Shown here one piece after another: positions 59,583-64,000 of a DNA stretch of 64,000 nucleotides. Origin of the DNA: Pseudomonas mucoides (lineage in GTDB: Bacteria; Pseudomonadota; Gammaproteobacteria; Pseudomonadales; Pseudomonadaceae). The notes beneath the pieces are model-generated. The model did not search any database, was not told the DNA's origin, and saw only the letters and a list, made by a program, of their open reading frames with translations. Within the stretch, counting starts at the first letter, position 1. Each line of letters opens with the position of its first letter. The DNA lies in the NCBI RefSeq assembly GCF_015461845.1, contig NZ_JACOPW010000010.1, positions 1 to 64,000 of the forward strand, read 5' to 3'. A program made the translations under genes and the position numbers.

Positions 59583-59585
59583 TTC

Positions 59586-59609
59586 GGACGCCCTATCCGG
59601 GCGTCCTTT
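59586..59609 (+). terminator. Terminator before leader A
   Basis: GGACGCCC / GGGCGTCC stem, 5-nt loop, then TTT. Confidence 0.65.
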
Positions 59610-59622
59610 CTCCTAGTGATCT

Positions 59623-59743
59623 GGATCAAACCTCCAGCTCACGCTGGGTGTTTGCTCGAGTTCACTACTCGATTCGCACCCGGCTCCGGCCCCGGGTGTT
59701 ACTTAAAGATTCCCCGTGGTCCGGCGGGTGAGAGGCTTTTAAA
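59623..59743 (+). ncRNA. Leader A: repeated structured 5' leader
   Basis: One of three homologous leaders (A 59623, B 61787, C 62173) that end at a start codon. Common parts: a CAGCTC entry segment, a CGAGT-type hairpin (here CGAGT/ACTCG), a CACCCGG/CCGGGTG hairpin, then CCCG/CGGG directly before the GAGG ribosome-binding site. Several stem changes among copies are compensatory, which supports a conserved RNA structure. No named RNA family is recognised. Confidence 0.65.
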
Positions 59744-60913
59744 ATGACTAACGTAACTAACGCTGTAACCAACACCGTAGCTGCTCGCACTGTTGCTGAT
59801 ATCGAAGCGATGCACCGTGAATCCCTGGCTTCGCAGCCGGTTAAAATGGTCATGGCTCACGAGCTTTTTGGCTTCTCTGAGGAACTCAAGGGAGTAGGGC
59901 AACTGCCTGTCTTCGTTGGGGACCATCCTCTAGTGCCGAAGGGTAACGATGATCATGTCTTCAACAAGAGCCTGGTTCGCCGGATCCTGTTGAGCATGAA
60001 GGGTGGCGATACCAGCTTTATGCTGGTAGGTGACAAAGGGACAGGTAAATCCTCCTTGGTTACACAGATGCACAATCGCCTGAACAAGCCGATGATCGCT
60101 ATCACTGGCAGCAATGGCATCGACGACACTCACTTGCTTGGTTGCAAAACCATCAAGGGTGGTGACGTTGAAGAGTTCGATGGTGTTTTGAGCTATGCGT
60201 ATCGCACTGGCTTGACATGCCTCATCGACGAGATCTGCACACTGCGTCCCGGTGTTATGGTTGGTGTCAACGACATCCTTCAAGGTGACGGGGTAATCAA
60301 CCTGAAACACCACGGTATTGATCCTACGCTCAACCCACGTGATCTTTTGAACGTGGACGGCGGGATGACTATCGTTAAACACCCAATGTTCCGGTTGTTC
60401 GCGACCGATAACACTGGTGGTAAGCAGCAGAGCGATGCCCGGTTCGCCGGTGTCAACGCTCAGAACGCTGCTGTTCGTAGTCGCATGACCAGCTTCAAGG
60501 TGGGCTTCATGACACCTGAAGAGGAAATGAAAGCCCTCAAAGGTGCTGCAGATGCCTACGCTGCCAAGCGTGAACTGACCCCAATGGATGACATGTTCAT
60601 CCATCAACTCGTAGAGTTCGCTTTCCGTTTTCGTAAAGCGTTCGCCATGGAAGAAGCCTGCGACAATATCTCGTTCCGCGAGATTCAGCGTTGGGCTTAC
60701 AAGTGGATGATGTACGGCGATACTGATGAGTCCTTCGTGGATTCTATCTACACCAATCTTGAAGAAACCGACCGAGTGCTGGCTATTGAGTTGTTCAAGT
60801 CAACATTCAGCCGCGACCTGATTTTGCCGGAAGAGCATGCTTATTCGGTTACGTCGATCGCGGACGATTTCATCACCAAAAGTGTAGCTGCCTCAAAAGC
60901 AGCAGCCGCCTAA
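59744..60913 (+). CDS. CobS/MoxR-like AAA+ ATPase
   Basis: A 389-residue AAA+ protein. Walker A is MLVGDKGTGKSSLV (about residues 95-108), Walker B is TCLIDEICTLRPG (about 156-168), with sensor and MoxR-type segments (MVGVNDILQGDG, MFRLFATDNTGG). CobS-like ATPases pair with CobT-like VWA proteins; here the CobT-like gene is 1.6 kb downstream. In phages and plasmids such pairs are not linked to cobalamin synthesis. The substrate is unknown. Leader A precedes it. Confidence 0.8.
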   Translation: MTNVTNAVTNTVAARTVADIEAMHRESLASQPVKMVMAHELFGFSEELKGVGQLPVFVGDHPLVPKGNDDHVFNKSLVRRILLSMKGGDTSFMLVGDKGTGKSSLVTQMHNRLNKPMIAITGSNGIDDTHLLGCKTIKGGDVEEFDGVLSYAYRTGLTCLIDEICTLRPGVMVGVNDILQGDGVINLKHHGIDPTLNPRDLLNVDGGMTIVKHPMFRLFATDNTGGKQQSDARFAGVNAQNAAVRSRMTSFKVGFMTPEEEMKALKGAADAYAAKRELTPMDDMFIHQLVEFAFRFRKAFAMEEACDNISFREIQRWAYKWMMYGDTDESFVDSIYTNLEETDRVLAIELFKSTFSRDLILPEEHAYSVTSIADDFITKSVAASKAAAA

Positions 60914-60928
60914 CCAAAGGAGTTCGCC

Positions 60929-61747
60929 ATGTTTTACGTTGTGAACCCCAATGGAAGTTTCCTGGCCGGCTTCCTGCCGGCTGGGACGCGCGAAAGCATC
61001 ATGTTCGAGGGTCAAATGGTTCAAGGCGAACCTAAGATCACTAAGCGTTTGGAGGGAGCTGCAAGCAGCTCTCACGATGCATGGGAATTTATGTGCGAGA
61101 TGGTTTCTGAGGCGAGAGCTGACGGTTATCTCGACACTGCATTCACTGCCAGCAAATTGCAGGTGCCAGCAGATCTTCACCATGAGGAATTCCCTCTGGT
61201 GTTGAGAGGCTTTTACGCACGTGTGAAGACTATGGCCAAAGATCAGTTCGCAGCCGGGCTTGCCAGGTTGCGGGCAGTTCATGAGGTCTTGTCACATGCT
61301 GATGTCCAGCTACAGAGCTATGACGATGACAAATTTGTTGAGATGCGCCTTGGGGCTCAAATCATCAGGTTTGGATTTGTGCCTGAACGGTTATGGGAAA
61401 TCATGACCACGAAGGCGAAGGAGCTTTGCGAGAACCGCGGAATGCTGGATGACAATTACCTTCTCCCTGATGGGCGTGGGTTGTTGCATCTGCGCACTCG
61501 CGAAACCTTTCTTGATGTGTACGTCCGAGCATTTCTGCAAGGGGCCATCAAGGCGGGCGCGGTGATCGAGCTTACATCTGATCAGAACTGGCGCTTTCTC
61601 GAATCGAATCCGTTCATTGCCGCTGATGTGAAACATCTTCAGTGGTATCAGGATCACCCTGAAGTTCTCAGCAGTGTTCTCAAGCTAGACCAAACGATCC
61701 CTGTACAGGCGACGAAAGTCTTCAGTGCAGTAGATTTTTATTGTTGA
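60929..61747 (+). CDS. Unknown 272-residue protein, between CobS- and CobT-like genes
   Basis: A soluble protein starting 15 bp after the ATPase gene with AAAGGAG upstream. No domain recognised. The central part (residues 90-130) is helical, and residues 200-235 (RETFLDVYVRAFLQGAIKAG) are a likely helix. The position suggests it works with the ATPase. A terminator and leader B follow. Confidence 0.55.
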   Translation: MFYVVNPNGSFLAGFLPAGTRESIMFEGQMVQGEPKITKRLEGAASSSHDAWEFMCEMVSEARADGYLDTAFTASKLQVPADLHHEEFPLVLRGFYARVKTMAKDQFAAGLARLRAVHEVLSHADVQLQSYDDDKFVEMRLGAQIIRFGFVPERLWEIMTTKAKELCENRGMLDDNYLLPDGRGLLHLRTRETFLDVYVRAFLQGAIKAGAVIELTSDQNWRFLESNPFIAADVKHLQWYQDHPEVLSSVLKLDQTIPVQATKVFSAVDFYC

Positions 61748-61750
61748 AAA

Positions 61751-61771
61751 TGCGGTCCTCAATGGACCGCA
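61751..61771 (+). terminator. Terminator before leader B
   Basis: TGCGGTCC / GGACCGCA stem, 5-nt loop, then CCTCTTT. Confidence 0.65.
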
Positions 61772-61786
61772 CCTCTTTAGTGAGTT

Positions 61787-61907
61787 GGACCAAAATCCCA
61801 GCTCACGCCGGGTTTTTGTTCGAGTTCACTGAGCTCACACGACCCGGCACCGTGCCCGGGTTGAAACCAAATTTGTTCCTGTGCACGGCAGGTAAGAGGC
61901 TCCAAAT
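61787..61907 (+). ncRNA. Leader B: repeated structured 5' leader
   Basis: Homologue of leaders A and C. The final stem is CCTG/CAGG where A and C have CCCG/CGGG, a compensatory change. The second stem is ACCCGG/CCGGGT. Ends AAGAGGCTCC before the ATG at 61908. Confidence 0.65.
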
Positions 61908-62129
61908 ATGAAAGCATTGATGAAAGCAATCACTCGCGTTGACGCTGCTCTGGATTTGTTCTGGATTGGCATCGTTCTGCGTACTTATCACGAAGCGCAG
62001 GCCGCACGTTTTAGCCGTTTGGCTGAGCGTCTGGCCCTTGCAGCAGTTGAGCACCCGCGGATTGACTACGTGAGCCACCAGGCTCTCCGTCACAAGCTGG
62101 AAGCTGATTTGCTGCAGGGTAAGGTTTAA
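61908..62129 (+). CDS. Small unknown protein (after leader B)
   Basis: A 73-residue basic helical protein (begins MKALMKAITRVDAALDLFWI). Soluble or weakly amphipathic. No family recognised. Similar in size and charge to the next product; both follow a leader of the A-C family. Confidence 0.55.
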   Translation: MKALMKAITRVDAALDLFWIGIVLRTYHEAQAARFSRLAERLALAAVEHPRIDYVSHQALRHKLEADLLQGKV

Positions 62130-62139
62130 CAGTTTTACG

Positions 62140-62160
62140 GGCTGCCCTAACGGGCGGCCT
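62140..62160 (+). terminator. Terminator before leader C
   Basis: GGCTGCCC / GGGCGGCC stem (one G-T pair), TAAC loop, then CTCTTG. Weak T-run. Confidence 0.5.
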
Positions 62161-62172
62161 CTTGCTCTGAGA

Positions 62173-62289
62173 GTTGAAATCCAGCTCTGGCTGGGTGTTT
62201 GTCGAGTTCTTCGAACTCAACGTCACCCGGCTCCGGCCCCGGGTGTAGATCTTTTATGCCCCGAGGTCCGGCGGGTGCGAGGCAACACC
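62173..62289 (+). ncRNA. Leader C: repeated structured 5' leader
   Basis: Homologue of A and B. The first hairpin is GAGTTC/GAACTC, the second CACCCGG/CCGGGTG, the third CCCG/CGGG. Ends GCGAGGCAACACC before the ATG at 62290. Confidence 0.65.
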
Positions 62290-62505
62290 ATGAAACTGTT
62301 CAAAACCGTAGCGCAGGCTGTTTCCAAATTCGTGATGATCCGTTACCACCGCCGCATGGCTCTGGCATACCGGAAGCTGGCTTCTCATCACGCCGATCTT
62401 GTCATTCACACGCAACACCGCGTTCCCACAGCTTCTATCGCGAAGCTGCGTGGCAACGCAGTGCTGCACGATCAGAAAGCTAAAGCAATCCGAATCGGAG
62501 AATGA
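62290..62505 (+). CDS. Small basic protein (after leader C)
   Basis: A 71-residue basic helical protein (begins MKLFKTVAQAVSKFVMIRYH). No family recognised. It ends 2 bp before the CobT-like start, so the two are probably co-transcribed from leader C. Confidence 0.55.
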   Translation: MKLFKTVAQAVSKFVMIRYHRRMALAYRKLASHHADLVIHTQHRVPTASIAKLRGNAVLHDQKAKAIRIGE

Positions 62506-62507
62506 CC

Positions 62508-64000
62508 ATGTCTGCAATGATGAACTTCAGCAAAAATGCAATCACTCAAGGCTGGATCTCGTTCTTTCGGGTCTTGGCTTCAAACTCGGGGATCGAGTTC
62601 GTCTTTGGTAAGGATGAGCAACCCCGTACGGACGGTCGACGTGTCTACCTTCCAAGCCTGCCTATGAACCTGACTAAAGATGATCTTGACCTTACGAAAG
62701 CCTTTGGCTTCCACGAGGTTGGGCACATCCAATTCTCTGATGTGGTTTTCTTCCAGGCATTTGCTGCGAAGCATGGCGATTTCGCCCGCTTCCTGCTCAA
62801 TGCATTGGACGACGTCTACATGGAGTACAAACAAGCACAAGCGACCCGAGAAGCCGAAATCTATTTCCGGCGTAAGGCGAGCATCCTGTTTGAACGCAAG
62901 CGATTCCGTGACGGCAGCAATTCTGTTGCTGAAGCGGTTGCCTGCTATTCCCTTTGCTACTTACGTACCGATCGGTGGAGTGAGTATCGTGACCCGTTCG
63001 CGGTAATCGAGGCTAACTTCAATAAGCACTTCGGTGCTCATGCTGATCACGTTCGTGGCAATCTCAATGAAATTCTGATCAACGAATTCCCAAATGTGCA
63101 ATCAACTCAAGATGCTGGCAGCTTGACGCTGCGGATCATTGCGATGCTGAAAGCGCTTGGTGAAGATGAAGAGAAGAAGGATGAGGGTCAACCTGAGGAG
63201 TCGAAGGGAGGTGAGCAATCATCACCTGCTGACGATTCAGGTTCGAATGGGGAGCCCAAACAGGACGGTGGCACTGAAGGTACCACTGGCGATTTGGAAC
63301 CTGAGGATCCATCTGAACCAAGCAAAGACGGCGGCCAGGACCCAAAACAGTCTCAGGACAGTGATGGTGCTGACAGCGGGAAAGGCAATGGTGATGAGCA
63401 GTCCCCAGGTAACGGCGCTACTGGGCCTGATGGCCAAACTGGTGCACAGGCTGGTACAACTGATGGTAATGCGGGTCAAACCGGCGGTTCAGAGGCGGCT
63501 GATGGTCGCTCCCTGAAATCAATCGTTGACGAGATTCTCAATACCACTGGCCTCGGCGACAAAGAAGTATTTGACGACGGTGACGCCGTCAAGTCTGTCT
63601 CCAAGTCTGTACAAAGCGGTACCAACCCTGACTACAAAGGCCAATCGCTGGCTCCTGATTGCGTCATTGACGGCAAACTGGATCAAGCACCAGGTAAAGC
63701 AGGTAAGGGCTTCGGTGGAGGCGCTGGCAACAAGGAGAAGGTCGACGGGATGACGGTATGCCCCGAAGACATTTCTGAGGCCCGCGATATGGAAAAGCGT
63801 TTGGGGCGTAGGTCTCAAGTGCTAGCTAGTAAGCTGAAAGGCTTACTGATGCAACAGCAGGAAGCAGAGTCGTTTACGACTACTCGCGGTCAGCTGGGGC
63901 AAAACCATCTCTACCGTGTAGGCCTGGGCGATGTTCGCGTTTTCACTCAAAGTGAGGAAGCTCAACGTCCTACTACCGCAATCTCAATTGTTGTCGACCT
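62508..64000 (+). CDS. CobT-like VWA protein with HExGH motif (partial)
   Basis: At least 497 residues; it runs off the window. It begins MSAMMNFSKNAITQGWISFF. FHEVGHIQFSD (His69-Glu70-x-x-His73) is a zincin-type HEXXH motif. Residues 220-330 are a long Gly/Asp/Glu/Ser-rich low-complexity linker. The last residues (TTAISIVVDL) are the start of a VWA domain, where D-L-S-G-S MIDAS is expected next. The layout matches CobT-like proteins that pair with CobS-like ATPases in phages. Whether the HEXXH is catalytic is unknown. Confidence 0.75.
   Translation, partial: MSAMMNFSKNAITQGWISFFRVLASNSGIEFVFGKDEQPRTDGRRVYLPSLPMNLTKDDLDLTKAFGFHEVGHIQFSDVVFFQAFAAKHGDFARFLLNALDDVYMEYKQAQATREAEIYFRRKASILFERKRFRDGSNSVAEAVACYSLCYLRTDRWSEYRDPFAVIEANFNKHFGAHADHVRGNLNEILINEFPNVQSTQDAGSLTLRIIAMLKALGEDEEKKDEGQPEESKGGEQSSPADDSGSNGEPKQDGGTEGTTGDLEPEDPSEPSKDGGQDPKQSQDSDGADSGKGNGDEQSPGNGATGPDGQTGAQAGTTDGNAGQTGGSEAADGRSLKSIVDEILNTTGLGDKEVFDDGDAVKSVSKSVQSGTNPDYKGQSLAPDCVIDGKLDQAPGKAGKGFGGGAGNKEKVDGMTVCPEDISEARDMEKRLGRRSQVLASKLKGLLMQQQEAESFTTTRGQLGQNHLYRVGLGDVRVFTQSEEAQRPTTAISIVVD

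Noticed and set aside
59744..64000. Cobalamin cobaltochelatase (CobS/CobT)
   Set aside because: No CobN or other cobalamin genes; the HEXXH and phage-like context point to a different role.

Overview
The window looks like part of a large Pseudomonas plasmid, most probably a megaplasmid of the IncP-2 / pBT2436-like type. That assignment is inference from gene content; no database search was possible. Supporting points are a plasmid replication initiator beside an iteron array with a DnaA box, a ParA/ParB pair with its own family of palindromic sites, a PRTRC cassette, a plasmid-borne chemosensory operon of the Pseudomonas Pil-Chp type, and a RdgC very close to Pseudomonas RdgC. No rRNA, tRNA, CRISPR array or antibiotic-resistance gene was seen.

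Layout. 0-0.13 kb: 23-bp tandem repeats, probably the end of an IS21-like element. 0.25-13.9 kb: many small unknown genes and lipoproteins, a PilG-like response regulator (5.5 kb), a tandem-HTH regulator, rdgC and a plasmid csrA. 14.2-16.5 kb: replication initiator and origin (11 degenerate 19-bp iterons, one perfect DnaA box). 16.7-21.2 kb: small membrane, secreted and unknown proteins. 21.3-26.9 kb: PRTRC cassette (ParB-like, E, C, putative F, B, ThiF-like E1). 26.8-33.7 kb: a DNA-metabolism block with a small protein ending in a clamp-binding motif, an exonuclease I homologue that has lost catalytic residues, a SLOG-like protein, a plasmid DnaN sliding clamp preceded by two DnaA boxes, and a primary-type sigma-70 factor. 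34-36.6 kb: a FimV-like membrane protein, a YkgJ-type Cys-rich protein and a TraU-like protein with a Tat signal. 36.7-47.1 kb, minus strand: a compact operon pilH-pilI-pilJ-pilK-chpA-chpB-like. 47.2-53 kb: a RusA-like protein, a solitary ParB-like regulator, a long coiled-coil lipoprotein, parA and parB. 53-64 kb: a lower-GC, phage-flavoured region of short genes separated by terminators and hairpin leaders: a primase, a 52-residue protein with an SSB-like tail, a Cas4-like nuclease, small membrane proteins, and a CobS-like AAA+ ATPase with a CobT-like VWA protein that runs off the end.

How it fits together. The plasmid carries much of its own replication and expression equipment (initiator, clamp, primase, ExoI-like protein, RdgC, sigma factor, CsrA). 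Two recurring upstream motifs support a shared regulon: a bipartite GGG-N11/12-CACTATTAG element before five genes, and TTCTGGCAC or TTCTGCCAC 52-59 nt before seven start codons. A GCATGC-centred palindrome recurs around parAB and inside the chemosensory genes, where it is always read in one frame; it is the best candidate for the centromere. Three leaders with compensatory base changes (59.6, 61.8 and 62.2 kb) are the best candidate for an undescribed structured RNA.
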